From Methylotenera mobilis 13 (GTDB taxonomy: Bacteria; Pseudomonadota; Gammaproteobacteria; Burkholderiales; Methylophilaceae), in assembly GCF_000384255.1 (NCBI RefSeq), contig NZ_KB913035.1, forward strand, positions 2,034,808 through 2,098,807: a stretch of 64,000 nucleotides of DNA, read 5' to 3'. The notes below the pieces were generated by a model. That model was not told the DNA's origin and made no database searches. It saw nothing but the letters and a program-made list of their open reading frames with translations. The translations under genes were made by a program, and so were the position numbers. Below are positions 1-9,439 of the stretch, in pieces (within the stretch, counting starts at the first letter, position 1; each line of letters starts with the position of its first letter).

Positions 1-809
1 TTCGCCATATCAAAACTGAAATACCCTCCTTAGAAAGCTTAGGGTTACCACCTGTGCTAAAGGATTTAATCACCCGCAAACGCGGTCTTATTTTGGTAGT
101 TGGTGCGACTGGCTCTGGTAAGTCCACCACACTAGCATCCATGATTGACTTCCGAAACGAAACAACCAACGGCCATATTCTTACCCTTGAAGACCCTATT
201 GAGTTTATACACCCGCATAAAAAATCAGTAGTAGATCAACGTGAAATTGGCATAGACACGCTATCGTTTGAGAATGGCCTTAAGAATGCAATGCGCCAAG
301 CACCGGATGTTATCTTAATTGGTGAGGTGCGCGATATGGATGGAATGAAAAATGCCCTTGCCTATGCTGAAACTGGCCATTTATGTTTAGCCACTCTACA
401 TGCGAACAATGCCAATCAAGCGCTTGAACGTGTTATTTCGTTCTTTCCAGAAGATGGTAGAAATGGTTTATTGCTAGGCATGTCGATGAACCTAGTTGCA
501 ATTATCTCGCAACGTTTGGTACCGGGTAAGCAAACTAAGCGCGTAGCAGCCACTGAAGTCATGATTAATACGCCGTATATGGGCGAGTTGATACAAAAAC
601 AAAAAATGGGTGAAATCAAAGAGATTATGGGAGAGCATGGGGATATTGGCATGCACACTTTTGACCAGTCTTTGTTTAAACTATATGCAAATGGCAAAGT
701 CGACGAAGACAATGCATTAGCCTACGCAGACTCACGCAACGATTTATCTCTGAAAATTCGCTTCGCAGCAGAAGGAACCCGTAACGGGAATGGTGGTATC
801 GGGCTATAG
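1..809 (+). CDS. pilU: Type IV pilus retraction ATPase PilU (5'-truncated by window edge)
   Basis: This is the C-terminal two thirds of a PilT/PilU-family hexameric ATPase that powers pilus retraction and twitching motility at the inner membrane. The reading frame is open to the left edge, and the residues before the first possible GTG (position 54) already match the family, so the real start lies outside the window. Visible motifs are Walker A (GATGSGKST), the Asp box (EDPIEFIHPHKKS), Walker B (VILIGEVRD) and the His box (TGHLCLATLHANNA). The EFIHPHKKS stretch and the long tail after the ATPase core fit PilU better than PilT. pilT would be expected just upstream, out of view. Confidence 0.9.
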   Translation, partial: RHIKTEIPSLESLGLPPVLKDLITRKRGLILVVGATGSGKSTTLASMIDFRNETTNGHILTLEDPIEFIHPHKKSVVDQREIGIDTLSFENGLKNAMRQAPDVILIGEVRDMDGMKNALAYAETGHLCLATLHANNANQALERVISFFPEDGRNGLLLGMSMNLVAIISQRLVPGKQTKRVAATEVMINTPYMGELIQKQKMGEIKEIMGEHGDIGMHTFDQSLFKLYANGKVDEDNALAYADSRNDLSLKIRFAAEGTRNGNGGIGL

Positions 810-908
810 TCGAACAACTCACTCTACATCTACAGTTCAAATAGCCTATACAAACATGGTGATGAGTGCAGCTAACCATGGCAAAACACTATTAAACCTA
901 ACTCATCA

Positions 909-954
909 TTTTTAATGCATTCACAATCACTAATACTCATGAATGCATTAAAAA
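909..954. repeat. 15-bp perfect inverted repeat between convergent genes
   Basis: Arms at 909-923 and 940-954 (TTTTTAATGCATTCA and its complement) enclose a 16-nt loop. The element lies between the 3' ends of pilU and the convergent cache/CheW gene. The stem itself ends in A/T runs, but no T tract follows it on either strand, so a bidirectional terminator is plausible rather than certain. Confidence 0.5.
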
Positions 955-967
955 GATGACACCGTAT

Positions 968-3508
968 TTATTGCTGTTTCACAGGATCAAACGGATTTGT
1001 CAGCATTCTTAGTAAGAAATCCACATCAACGCATTGAATAAACAAATTTCCCTCATTCGCCTTAATAATCCACTTAATCAAATTGCCGCGTTTATCGTTG
1101 GCAAGTGGCGTCATGCTTATTTGTGTTTGATTAAACTGCGCTACAGAGTGCAAAGCCCCTACCAGCAAGCCTATTTTATGTTGACCGCACATGATGACAA
1201 TCACTTGGCTATTGCTATCAACCACAGATGGAACACCGCTTAATAGATAGCTCAGATCATAAACCCACACATAATTCTGGCCCTTGCCCTCATGCTGAAC
1301 GGCTATCACACCCACACGCTCTGAACGACTACCAATTGACACTGAAGATATCTCTGAGGCCGACAAGGCCTCTAGAACAATTTCCGCTTCTAATGCAAAT
1401 AGCGTCTCATCCACAAAAAAGGTTGCAAACTCAGGATCTGATGACTGTGTAGAGTCAGATTGAATAATAGATGCTGAGTCATTACCAGAACTAAAGTGAT
1501 TTCTCACTTCACCGAACGCATCATAAACGACAGCAATGACATCCTCTTTATATCCATCAGTGACTTTAAACTCTCGATAGCCATTAGACACACTGCAACC
1601 AAGAATGCAGTAATGACCATCACGTATCACAATACGTGACGCGCTTTTACCATTGGGCAACCTGAGCAAGTCCGGATCAATGTCTAGAGTAGAACCTACC
1701 GGACGAGAAGGATCGGTGCTCGAGATAATCTTCGCCTGTCTATCAACGTAAAATGCCTTAATAGATTGATTTTCGGCAATGCCGCCCAGCAACATGGCAT
1801 TAAACTCAGGCGTGGCATCAAAAACAATGCCGATACCACCAACAACATCAACCCCATCAGGTGACATAATCGCTGCATGGTAAATATAAGTAGGATTATC
1901 TTGATAAATTGAACTAGGCTCGAATGGTGAAACATAGTACTGCTGTTCATTACGCAAAGATAACACTTCATTCAGTGTTACATCATCAATAGTCGTGCCT
2001 ATAATTGAACCATTCTCATCAACAGAGTTAGTGCTAGCGATGATAATGCCTTGTTTATCATAAACAAATATACGCGTGTAAACAGTATACAGTTGGTTAA
2101 TGTAATTCAATATCTCTGTAATACGGGACACACTCGCCACATCTACTTTTCCAGAAGCAAGCGCCACTCTCAATTCAGGGGTCACCGCCCACCAACGGCA
2201 ATCATCAGAGCGTTCATATAAATTACGGTCTAGCAAATCAACTAATAAATGCGACATAAACTCAGAATCCTGCAGTCTAGAAGCAAGCACAGTCTCATAA
2301 AGATCATTAATTGATTGAGCAAACAACTCGTTACTTCGTGTACCAGTTTCACTAATCTGGTCTAGTATTGTTTTGAGTTTAAACAACTCACCAGTTTGTC
2401 CAACAGTCATGACCTGACCATTCCACACAACCCGACGAATCGTTGAGGCAGCCGTCATCACCTCATAAAGCGGAGGACAAAAAGACTGTGCATGAGATAA
2501 CAACCCTCTGGCCACTTTAGCATCTAAGGATTTCAGAGCACTCGTTTCCTGCCCAGTAAAAGCAATATCTACAGGCGTCATCACTTGGCCTTGCCAACCC
2601 TCTGGCCCCATATATCCTTGGTAGCCATTAGCTTTAAAAGTAGCAACAAGGTACTCTCGTCCGCCGTATATCATTAATCCTGATTGAGCATCATGATTCA
2701 CAGGCACCACAGCACCTACAGGAATCCAGCGAGGATCACTGGTTTCAATCACCTGCTGATTCTGATCTAGCAATAACATCACAGAACGCAAGCTAGGATC
2801 GCGATGAGACTGGAAAATGCCAGCCATCTCTTCAACGAAGTTAAAACACAAACATAAAATACCAATCACAGCGCCAGTATCTGGATGCAACATACGTTTA
2901 GAATAAATCAGCGCTTTATCTTTGTTTGGGCGCAAATCGGTATGTCGATAAGTTTCTACATAGTCATCAGAGGCTATCGTTTCATGAATCAAAGGATCCA
3001 AACTGCCCTCAATCGGTGTTTCTTGATTAATCTGCACCAAAACGTTGCCATGAACATCGAGAAGGATAATTTCATCATAAACCGTATATTTGCTTCTGTA
3101 AGCTCTTAAGCGCAAGCGTATATCTTCAATACTCCCACCTACACCAGCCACAAAGCTACATAACTCACGATCTGTCGCTAAAAATCCAACATCTGCAGTA
3201 CGCTCATAAAGATTACGCACCAAGATATCGATCACATATTTTGCCTTAGTGCCAATCTCGTTAAACACAGTGGCCACTTTCTCATGCACTAAGCTTAACA
3301 CCAACTCTTTTTCCAACCGATTAAAGCCATCACGGGTTGCAGCCATTGTAGGCAGGATGCTCTTTGCCTCCACTGGGCAGTTCATTTTTGCTGAAGACTC
3401 AATAATTCTCCACATTAAATTTAGCTCATGAAGTGATTGTTCACAACGAACAACATCTCTCATAAAAGGTAAATAATTATCTATTTGAAAAGAAGAAATC
3501 TGACTCAT
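968..3508 (-). CDS. Soluble tandem-Cache sensor protein with C-terminal CheW domain
   Basis: This 846-residue protein has no signal peptide and no clear membrane helix. After an N-terminal helical region of about 80 residues there are two similar sensor blocks, each opening with an NLYER[ST]xD motif (about residues 97 and 440) followed by Cache-like strands (TVYDEIILLDVHG and TVYTRIFVYDKQG). The last 150 residues, from ATFFVDETLFALEAE onward, resemble a CheW/SH3-like coupling domain. A protein of this layout could bind a cytoplasmic ligand and dock onto CheA arrays. Both the function and the exact Cache class are inference. It is monocistronic, convergent with pilU and divergent from the neighbouring cyclic-di-GMP gene. 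Confidence 0.7.
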   Translation of the reverse strand: MSQISSFQIDNYLPFMRDVVRCEQSLHELNLMWRIIESSAKMNCPVEAKSILPTMAATRDGFNRLEKELVLSLVHEKVATVFNEIGTKAKYVIDILVRNLYERTADVGFLATDRELCSFVAGVGGSIEDIRLRLRAYRSKYTVYDEIILLDVHGNVLVQINQETPIEGSLDPLIHETIASDDYVETYRHTDLRPNKDKALIYSKRMLHPDTGAVIGILCLCFNFVEEMAGIFQSHRDPSLRSVMLLLDQNQQVIETSDPRWIPVGAVVPVNHDAQSGLMIYGGREYLVATFKANGYQGYMGPEGWQGQVMTPVDIAFTGQETSALKSLDAKVARGLLSHAQSFCPPLYEVMTAASTIRRVVWNGQVMTVGQTGELFKLKTILDQISETGTRSNELFAQSINDLYETVLASRLQDSEFMSHLLVDLLDRNLYERSDDCRWWAVTPELRVALASGKVDVASVSRITEILNYINQLYTVYTRIFVYDKQGIIIASTNSVDENGSIIGTTIDDVTLNEVLSLRNEQQYYVSPFEPSSIYQDNPTYIYHAAIMSPDGVDVVGGIGIVFDATPEFNAMLLGGIAENQSIKAFYVDRQAKIISSTDPSRPVGSTLDIDPDLLRLPNGKSASRIVIRDGHYCILGCSVSNGYREFKVTDGYKEDVIAVVYDAFGEVRNHFSSGNDSASIIQSDSTQSSDPEFATFFVDETLFALEAEIVLEALSASEISSVSIGSRSERVGVIAVQHEGKGQNYVWVYDLSYLLSGVPSVVDSNSQVIVIMCGQHKIGLLVGALHSVAQFNQTQISMTPLANDKRGNLIKWIIKANEGNLFIQCVDVDFLLRMLTNPFDPVKQQ

Positions 3509-3860
3509 TTTAAACTCACAGACAATGATTGATAGTTAGTCTTATTACTTGCATTGGTGTTAGATAAGCAATATGTAGGCCAATATAAATATCAATTTAC
3601 TCCCCTTTAATATTTATATAGGTTGCAGTTACTTAGTGTTTTTAAAATAGAAAAACATGATGGTGCAATGCACTAACTCATGCACTTTAAATGTGCACAA
3701 ATACTTGGAAAGTAAAAAGGTGAATTAATCATGATGTTGATTTAGGCCGTTTAAAAAGAAGAGCTTGAATGATTAATCCTGAAGTAACGGACTACCATTC
3801 AATTGGCATAGTTAATGCTTAATTAATATTGATATAAAACTTGGTATCACATCAACATCA
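3509..3860. other. Intergenic region between divergent signalling genes
   Basis: This AT-rich stretch should hold the promoters of the cache/CheW gene and the GGDEF-EAL gene. A cluster of TGCA-containing words lies around 3662-3700 (GTGCAATGCAC, ATGCAC, GTGCAC). No convincing promoter pair, terminator or small gene was recognised. Confidence 0.4.
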
Positions 3861-3899
3861 ATGAAACTTGCATCACCATCATCTCAATCAGGAACATCA

Positions 3900-5987
3900 A
3901 TGACCGCTTTTAAAAACGATAAGCACATGCATGATGCGCTGATGCACAACCTTGAAGGGATGTTGTATTGCTGCCTTTATGATCAAGACTGGACGATGAT
4001 TTTTGTCAGCAATGGCTGCAAAGAGCTAACTGGTTATGACACCGAAGATCTACTTCATAACAAGTATATTTCTTATGAAATCATGACGTATGAAGATGAC
4101 CGAGTGATGGTACGTGATGCAATCAAAAACGCACTAAGCAATGGTAACCGATACGAAATTGAATATCGTATCAAGCATGCTAATGGCACTGTTATTTGGG
4201 TATGTGAGCGAGGAAATCCAATTTATAACGATGCTGGGGTTGTTACCGCGTTAGAAGGCTATATTCAGAATATTACAAAACGTAAAAGTATCGAACAATC
4301 ACTTTTAGCAGCAGAACTTAAATACCGCTCGATCTTTGAAAACACGCTCGAAGGTATCTTCCAGACAACCGCTGACGGTCATTATCTAATAGTAAATCAA
4401 TCACTTGCTCGCATGTATGGTTATAGCTCGCCAGATGAGCTCATCCACGCATTCAACAATATACAAGAGCAGTTATATGTGAAGCCTGGACGTCGTGTGG
4501 AATTTGTACAGCTACTTAAAGAAAACGATAGCGTAGAAAAATTTGAATCATTAGTTTACCGAAAAGATAAAAGTACAATCTGGATCTCTGAAAATGCACG
4601 AGTTGTGCACGACGAGGCAGGCAACTTGCTCTACTACGAGGGAACAGTTGAGGACATCACAGCACGCAAGAGTTATGAAGAAAAACTCGAATATCAAGCG
4701 ATGCATGATAGCTTGACGGGTTTACCCAACCGTAACATGCTCAACGATAGACTACAGTTGTGCATCAACTTTGCAAACCGCTATAAAAATAAAATGGCGG
4801 TTGCGTTTTTAGACTTAGATCAATTTAAACTGATTAATGACAGCATGGGCCATGAAGTTGGAGACCAGTTGCTTATTATTATGGCAAAAAGATTATCTAG
4901 TGCCGTACGCGAAATTGATACTGTAGTTAGGCTAGGTGGCGATGAGTTTGTGATACTACTCACCAATATTGATGATACCAATGATATTTTTCTTAGCATG
5001 CAACGCGTGCTTGAGGCGGTTGCTGTTCCATTAACCATCAACAATCTAGATTATTTAGTCACCTGCAGTATTGGTGTCAGCATTTACCCTGATGACGGGC
5101 TCGATGCAAATGCGTTACTTCGTAATGCCGATACCGCCATGTACAAAGCCAAAAAAGCAGGTAGAAATAATTTCCAAATTTATACGCAAGCACTAAATGC
5201 AGCATTAACCGAACGTGTCACTTTAGAATACAACTTGCGCCAAGCGATTGAACTAGAAGAATTTATATTGCACTATCAACCTAAAGTGAATTTTGCTACA
5301 GGTAAGATTTGTGGAGCAGAAGCTTTAATTCGCTGGCAGCCAGAAAATGGTGAATTAATATCGCCACTTAAGTTTATCAATATTGCCGAAGAAACAGGTT
5401 TAATAGAGACGATTGGAGAATGGGTGCTTGCAACCGCCTGCTATAAGGCCAAAGCTTTGCAGGAAAAAACTGGCCAATATATCCCTATTGCAGTTAATGT
5501 TTCCCCTAGGCAATTTAGACAATCCAACCTAGCCAATACTATCAAAAAGATTTTAGCCGTCACTCAACTAGACCCTAGTTATCTCGAGCTTGAAATTACA
5601 GAAAACTCACTGATAGATGATTCATCTAAATTTATCGAAACTTTACACACGCTGAAGAAAATTGGCGTGAAACTAGCCATTGATGATTTTGGCACAGGTT
5701 ATTCAAGCTTGGCTTATTTAAAAGACTTTCCAATTGATCGATTGAAAATTGATAAAGTATTTGTAAGTAGTATTGAAGATGACCCTGCAAACAAGGCAAT
5801 ACTGAAAGCAATCATTGTCTTAGGACAAAGCCTTGGCATCGAGGTCATTGCTGAGGGCGTAGAAACGCAGTATCAATATGACTACCTTAAATCCATAGGA
5901 TGCGATGAACTACAAGGGTATTATTATAGTAAGCCACTACCTGAACGGAAGTTTGAGGAGTTCCTGCTAGCGCAACTAGAAAACTAA
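3900..5987 (+). CDS. PAS-PAS-GGDEF-EAL cyclic-di-GMP turnover protein
   Basis: Soluble 695-residue protein. Two PAS domains with PAC tails (each ending in a DIT/NIT-type motif) precede a GGDEF domain and an EAL domain. The GGDEF signature is intact (RLGGDEFVIL), and the inhibitory I-site RxxD (REID) sits five residues before it, as in PleD. The EAL domain keeps EALIRW, DDFGTGYSSLAYL and EGVET, so both cyclase and phosphodiesterase activities look possible. The ATG at 3900 is preferred because AGGA lies six bases upstream. An in-frame ATG at 3861 has no ribosome site and would add 13 residues. Membrane anchors are absent, so the signal is probably cytoplasmic (redox, gas or flavin), which the sequence does not settle. 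Confidence 0.9.
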   Translation: MTAFKNDKHMHDALMHNLEGMLYCCLYDQDWTMIFVSNGCKELTGYDTEDLLHNKYISYEIMTYEDDRVMVRDAIKNALSNGNRYEIEYRIKHANGTVIWVCERGNPIYNDAGVVTALEGYIQNITKRKSIEQSLLAAELKYRSIFENTLEGIFQTTADGHYLIVNQSLARMYGYSSPDELIHAFNNIQEQLYVKPGRRVEFVQLLKENDSVEKFESLVYRKDKSTIWISENARVVHDEAGNLLYYEGTVEDITARKSYEEKLEYQAMHDSLTGLPNRNMLNDRLQLCINFANRYKNKMAVAFLDLDQFKLINDSMGHEVGDQLLIIMAKRLSSAVREIDTVVRLGGDEFVILLTNIDDTNDIFLSMQRVLEAVAVPLTINNLDYLVTCSIGVSIYPDDGLDANALLRNADTAMYKAKKAGRNNFQIYTQALNAALTERVTLEYNLRQAIELEEFILHYQPKVNFATGKICGAEALIRWQPENGELISPLKFINIAEETGLIETIGEWVLATACYKAKALQEKTGQYIPIAVNVSPRQFRQSNLANTIKKILAVTQLDPSYLELEITENSLIDDSSKFIETLHTLKKIGVKLAIDDFGTGYSSLAYLKDFPIDRLKIDKVFVSSIEDDPANKAILKAIIVLGQSLGIEVIAEGVETQYQYDYLKSIGCDELQGYYYSKPLPERKFEEFLLAQLEN

Positions 5988-6056
5988 AATTGCTATTCAA
6001 CAATCAAAGTGACGGGCCCAAAAGGCAGACCGCCACTTGATTGGCACTAAAGCAAG

Positions 6057-6170
6057 CTAGATGCAATTGCCTTTTTTTGCTTGTCCTGGTGGACAGTGAT
6101 GCCCAAAGTGATGACAGCCACTGATCAACAAAGCAGAAGCAACTAATAGTATTGAGATTGTTTTTTTCAT
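6057..6170 (-). CDS. Very small lipoprotein (37 residues)
   Basis: A short frame encodes a hydrophobic signal (MKKTISILLVASALL) followed by a lipobox LISGC. The mature peptide would be only 19 residues, starting at the lipidated Cys and rich in His and Cys (CHHFGHHCPPGQAKKGNCI). The CPPGQAKKGxC ending recalls tails I have seen on small proteobacterial lipoproteins of unknown role. The His/Cys content could bind metal, which is speculation. The ribosome site is weak. It stands alone between the GGDEF-EAL gene and the EamA transporter. About 145 bases without any recognised feature separate it from the transporter stop. Confidence 0.65.
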   Translation of the reverse strand: MKKTISILLVASALLISGCHHFGHHCPPGQAKKGNCI

Positions 6171-6315
6171 CTGGTTAAGATAACACAATTTCAGTCTTAA
6201 CTGACAATTTGTATGATGCATTTCTGATCAAAATATAGTCTAAGCCCATCATTTTTAAGGTGCTGTAGTCATTGACATGAGTAAGCATCAACAATCGGTG
6301 AGTCTTCAATATCAG

Positions 6316-7209
6316 TTATGTAGCAGTATCTTGATGATGAATACCGGCAAAGATGGCAGCAACAACAATTAAGCTCCCACCAATCCACTCATTCAACGCC
6401 ATCGTTTCATGGGCAAGATAATAAGAAGCGATGGCAGCAACCACTAATTCAAATAAAAACAATACAGAAGCTCTAGTGGCTTCAACTTTTGATACACCAT
6501 ACTGCACAAAGAAAGTGGCAGCGATTAGCAGTAGTGCAATTAAGAACATCACACCCCAATCGTTTAAAGTAAATATTGTTGGGTTTGGAATTGGCAACTG
6601 CATAATCGGCACAAGTAGCAGCGCCACCGTCATCACGCCCACCCAAATAGCATAGGACTTAGCGACTAATGATAAATGGCTAGACTTTCTAGTAATAACA
6701 TTAGTAAATGAAAACCCTATCCCAGCAGATAGGGCAAGCCATTCTGCTGTATTTCTAGGTAGCGGTAAATATCCGAACTTAGGATCGTGAAGCATAATAA
6801 ATGCACCAAGCAATGAAGCAGCAATCGCAATATATCCTGTCAGTTGCGTTTTCTCTTTTAACCAAAAATGGGCAAGAATTAAAGTCCATAACGGTGACAA
6901 ATAAAACAGCAACATGACGCGCATCACTTCACCATCGATAATGGCAAGCACATAACTCAAGTTAGTCCAACCAGCCACCAATCCAAGCCACACGATACTC
7001 ACCGGGAGTTTGGCGACATCTCGCCAATATTTAGCAAAAAAAACAGATGCGATGACAATCGTAATCGCGTAAGTATAGAAACTAGACGCGACTCCCGATA
7101 TGCCAGCCTCAGACAACAGACGATATGGATACCAGATAATTCCCCAGCAAAACGCACCGAAAAGTAGACCAAATACCGCAAAAAAGTTTTTATTATTGCT
7201 GTTGCTCAC
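6316..7209 (-). CDS. EamA/DMT-family membrane transporter
   Basis: A 297-residue integral membrane protein with about ten hydrophobic segments arranged as two EamA repeats of five helices, typical of the drug/metabolite transporter superfamily. The first repeat opens with GLLFGAFCWGIIWYPYRLL and the second with WLALSAGIGFSFTNVITRK. The substrate cannot be read from sequence; relatives export amino acids, nucleobases or other metabolites. The gene is divergent from dapC, with only 14 bp between start codons, so the two must share a compact promoter region that reaches into coding sequence. Confidence 0.85.
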   Translation of the reverse strand: MSNSNNKNFFAVFGLLFGAFCWGIIWYPYRLLSEAGISGVASSFYTYAITIVIASVFFAKYWRDVAKLPVSIVWLGLVAGWTNLSYVLAIIDGEVMRVMLLFYLSPLWTLILAHFWLKEKTQLTGYIAIAASLLGAFIMLHDPKFGYLPLPRNTAEWLALSAGIGFSFTNVITRKSSHLSLVAKSYAIWVGVMTVALLLVPIMQLPIPNPTIFTLNDWGVMFLIALLLIAATFFVQYGVSKVEATRASVLFLFELVVAAIASYYLAHETMALNEWIGGSLIVVAAIFAGIHHQDTAT

Positions 7210-7223
7210 TATAATGTTACCTT

Positions 7224-8426
7224 ATGAATCCAAATCTAAATTTATTACAACCATACCCATTTCAACGCCTGCGCGACCTATTTAAAGGGATTACGCCCAA
7301 TGCAGCGTTTCAACCGATTAACTTATCAATTGGTGAGCCTAAACACGAAACACCACAACTCATTAAAAATGCATTAGTCAACAACCTGAGTGGTTTAGCT
7401 AATTATCCCACGACTATAGGCGCTATTGAGCTAAGAAGCACGATTTCCGATTGGATTTCACGCCGCTATCAAATACCTGCACTCAATCCTGAAAAAGCAA
7501 TCCTGCCAGTTACCGGTAGCCGCGAAGCGCTCTTTGCTTTTGCTCAAGTCATTATTGATCAAACAAAGCCTGACCCGATTGTCATCTCTCCAAATCCGTT
7601 TTATCAGATTTACGAAGGAGCTGCCTTTTTAGCTGGTGCTACCCCCTACTTTTTAAATACACTGCCCCATCAGGATCCAACCTATAACCATGTGATGGAT
7701 TTTTCAAGTGTACCTACTGAAGTGTTAGCGCGTACCCAATTGGTATATGTTTGCAGCCCAGGCAACCCTTCTGGCAAAGTCATGAGTTTAGAGCAATGGC
7801 GGACTGTTTTTAGTTTATCAGACCAATACGGCTTTGTAATTGCAGCCGACGAATGCTACTCAGAAATCTATTTTGATGAAGCATCACCACCATTAGGTGC
7901 ATTACAAGCCGCACATCTACTCGGTAGAGACTATAAAAATCTGGTTGTGTTCAGCTCACTTTCCAAGCGCTCCAACGTGCCGGGCATGCGCTCTGGCTTT
8001 GTTGCTGGCGATGAAAAAATTATTGAGTCATTCACGCTTTACCGTACTTATCACGGATGTGCGATGAACCCGGCCGTTCAAGCCGCTTCTATTGCTGCAT
8101 GGAATGACGAAGCACATGTGATTGAAAACCGCAGGCTCTACGCAGCAAAATTTAAATATGTGACGCCGCTTCTCACTAAAGTGTTGGATGTAGCTATTCC
8201 AGATGCAGCATTTTATCTATGGGCAAAAATTAATGACCCTAGCATTTCAGATACGGATTTTGCTGTGAGGTTATATCGAGACCTTAATATTACCGTGCTG
8301 CCTGGCAGTTTTTTGGCTCGTGAAGCGCATGGTGTTAATCCAGGAAAAAACTTCATCCGCATGGCACTAGTGGCCTCATATGATGAATGTATTGAGGCTG
8401 CTCATCGAATTAGCACTCATTTTTAA
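7224..8426 (+). CDS. dapC: Succinyldiaminopimelate transaminase DapC
   Basis: A 400-residue fold-type I PLP aminotransferase. It probably converts N-succinyl-2-amino-6-ketopimelate to N-succinyl-diaminopimelate in the lysine and peptidoglycan pathway. The N-terminus (PYPFQRLRDLFKGI, then LSIGEPKHETPQLI) is characteristic of the DapC subgroup. The cofactor-binding lysine lies in SSLSKRSNVPGMRSG, the Asp that contacts the pyridine ring in AADECYSEIYFD, and the carboxylate-binding Arg near FIRMALV. It is monocistronic and ends before an inverted repeat. Confidence 0.9.
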   Translation: MNPNLNLLQPYPFQRLRDLFKGITPNAAFQPINLSIGEPKHETPQLIKNALVNNLSGLANYPTTIGAIELRSTISDWISRRYQIPALNPEKAILPVTGSREALFAFAQVIIDQTKPDPIVISPNPFYQIYEGAAFLAGATPYFLNTLPHQDPTYNHVMDFSSVPTEVLARTQLVYVCSPGNPSGKVMSLEQWRTVFSLSDQYGFVIAADECYSEIYFDEASPPLGALQAAHLLGRDYKNLVVFSSLSKRSNVPGMRSGFVAGDEKIIESFTLYRTYHGCAMNPAVQAASIAAWNDEAHVIENRRLYAAKFKYVTPLLTKVLDVAIPDAAFYLWAKINDPSISDTDFAVRLYRDLNITVLPGSFLAREAHGVNPGKNFIRMALVASYDECIEAAHRISTHF

Positions 8427-8437
8427 TCGATTAATCC

Positions 8438-8476
8438 AACATGGCTAAACCTGAAACACATCAGATTAGCCATGTT
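8438..8476. terminator. Inverted repeat between convergent dapC and a membrane-protein gene
   Basis: The 11-bp perfect arms AACATGGCTAA (8438-8448) and TTAGCCATGTT (8466-8476) flank a 17-nt loop. It is placed where a shared terminator for dapC and the convergent gene would lie, but no T tract follows on either strand. Confidence 0.4.
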
Positions 8477-8497
8477 GTGATGACGTTTGCACGTATG

Positions 8498-9430
8498 CTA
8501 CTTAATGTATTGATTATTTAAACGCACAGCAAGTGCACTCAAACCAATTAAAGCAATGCCAATCATCACCAAAGCAATAGGCCAACCCACAGTATCAGCA
8601 AAATGCTCTGCAGTATAATATCCAATATATAACAACATCGTTATTGTACCTACCAATAAGAGTGTCCTACTGCGCACATACGTACTTAAAAATATCGTAA
8701 AAGCCGTAGCGCCCAGATACAAAGGTTCCAACAAAGTATTTTCTACAGATTCAAATATTGACCACAATAACAAAATAGCACCAACAAAGTACCAAAACGG
8801 GCTAATCGCCATATGCTTAGACTTGTTGATAGCATAAGCGATACACAATAAAGAGCTACCGATTACCATGCCGATCAACTTCTCATTTATATCCCAGATA
8901 TCAAATAAGTTTGCAAAAAAGATACACCCAAAGAGTATCGCGCCGAATGCCAACACTGTGCGCTGCTTTGCCCAAAAAGTCGCCCCTTGCTGAACCAGCA
9001 TATAAGCTGCCATAAATAACAAGCCATGACGCACATCACCTCCTGATGAGTACTCTTGCAACATCACCATGATGCCCGTCGGTTGTAATACCGAGGAGAT
9101 TAAAAATAATGGCGTTGCGGCCCGTTCATATTTACTATCCGCCACACAAATCAATCCCATCACGAATGCCATCAGACCCGTGCCTAATGTCACAATCACA
9201 CGCGATGCAGAACTAAAGTCATCCCAGTACATTGAAATAAAGACACCAATACCTGCAAATACAAAGATACCGCCTATATATCCAAACAGTTTAGACAGTA
9301 CACTGCCAGACTCCTCTTGATTAGGTTGTCGTGTGTGCGCCTCTAATGCCAATGCAATTTCTGCCAGACTGATTTGGTTATGTTTCGCTAATGAAACTAT
9401 ATCCTGCAACGCATCATCTTTAAGTGACAT
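8498..9430 (-). CDS. DUF2157-like multi-pass membrane protein
   Basis: A 310-residue protein. About 50 soluble residues (LKDDALQDIVSLAKHNQISLAEI, helical) precede roughly nine hydrophobic segments. The layout, a short cytoplasmic head followed by GYIGGIFVFAGIGVFISMYWDDF, resembles the DUF2157 family, often found beside GDYXXLXY/DUF4401 proteins. No function is established. The second of two adjacent ATG codons is chosen because AGGAG lies five bases before it. It follows the next gene upstream by 9 bp and is probably co-transcribed with it and miaA. Confidence 0.65.
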   Translation of the reverse strand: MSLKDDALQDIVSLAKHNQISLAEIALALEAHTRQPNQEESGSVLSKLFGYIGGIFVFAGIGVFISMYWDDFSSASRVIVTLGTGLMAFVMGLICVADSKYERAATPLFLISSVLQPTGIMVMLQEYSSGGDVRHGLLFMAAYMLVQQGATFWAKQRTVLAFGAILFGCIFFANLFDIWDINEKLIGMVIGSSLLCIAYAINKSKHMAISPFWYFVGAILLLWSIFESVENTLLEPLYLGATAFTIFLSTYVRSRTLLLVGTITMLLYIGYYTAEHFADTVGWPIALVMIGIALIGLSALAVRLNNQYIK

Positions 9431-9439
9431 CATCGCTCC

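Noticed and set aside
676-879. A 67-residue Cys-rich minus-strand frame at the pilU end
   Set aside because: It is largely antisense to pilU, has no ribosome site, and its Cys content comes from the reverse of common codons.
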